From the NCBI RefSeq assembly GCF_025548555.1, contig NZ_JAJLPA010000001.1:310001-374000 (forward strand): a stretch of 64,000 bases of DNA. Direction: 5' to 3'. This document shows, one piece after another, positions 63,986 to 64,000 of this stretch (its first letter is position 1; every line of letters begins with the position of its first letter). Under the pieces are notes generated by a model, which worked only from the letters and a program-made list of their open reading frames with translations, had not been told where the DNA came from and ran no database searches. Source of the DNA: Sphingomonas sp. A2-49 (GTDB lineage Bacteria > Pseudomonadota > Alphaproteobacteria > Sphingomonadales > Sphingomonadaceae). Both the position numbers and the translations under genes were made by a program.

Positions 63986-64000
63986 GAAACTTCCTCCCCC

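Overview
The window is high-GC DNA of a sphingomonad-like alphaproteobacterium, most likely Sphingomonas or a close relative. This is inferred from the gene families, the mdh/sucD/sucA/sucB/lpd TCA block, the CUT-type TonB receptor with flavin-dependent halogenases, and extragenic palindromes of the CCCCGGC..GCCGGGG and CCCGCGAAGGCGGG type. I see no rRNA, tRNA, CRISPR array, insertion sequence, prophage or replication origin. It reads as ordinary chromosome, densely coded, with many ATGA-type 4-bp overlaps.

Layout: (1) 1-4.9 kb, + strand: 3' end of a glycogen debranching enzyme, a periplasmic trehalase, a TetR regulator and a GMC oxidoreductase, all overlapping. (2) 4.9-8.9 kb, - strand: cyoDCBA bo3-type quinol oxidase without cyoE. 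(3) 9.0-17.6 kb, - strand: TCA block mdh, GIY-YIG gene, sucD, sucA, sucB, lpdA and a small conserved protein; sucC is not at its usual place. (4) 17.7-23.6 kb: membrane acyltransferase, membrane glycosyltransferase-like protein, ZapE ATPase, thioesterase, an sdhB separated from other sdh genes, and a ClpP-like protein whose catalytic Asp appears to be Asn. (5) 23.7-34.7 kb: fatty-acid oxidation block with acyl-CoA dehydrogenase, two MerR regulators, acyl-CoA ligase, thiolase, FadN-type multifunctional enzyme, DUF2147 protein and FadL-type porin; hisI and a small lipoprotein sit inside it. (6) 34.9-38.7 kb: periplasmic aldehyde oxidoreductase paoABC. (7) 38.7-48.4 kb: lipoprotein, photolyase, MFS exporter, small glycine-rich exported protein, LysR divergent from malate synthase G, FMN reductase, pirin, nucleotide-sugar epimerase. 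(8) 48.4-64 kb: maltose/starch utilisation locus with an MFS sugar transporter, two flavin-dependent halogenase-like proteins, GH97 and two GH13 enzymes, a LacI regulator, a degenerate GGDEF protein and a TonB-dependent receptor.

How it fits together: the 48-64 kb locus can be read as a complete maltodextrin pathway (outer-membrane uptake, periplasmic hydrolysis, inner-membrane transport, cytoplasmic alpha-glucosidase, repression by LacI). The glycogen/trehalose genes at the left end are related alpha-glucan metabolism. Beta-oxidation genes, FadL and malate synthase G together support growth on fatty acids through the glyoxylate bypass. Points most worth a second look are the two halogenases in the sugar locus, the degenerate GGDEF protein beside its repressor, the TonB-receptor terminator placed before the second halogenase, the ClpP-like Asp-to-Asn change with an FNR/FixK-like box upstream, the missing sucC with a palindrome-flanked GIY-YIG gene in its place, and a LiuR-like operator in front of a MerR gene in the fatty-acid cluster.
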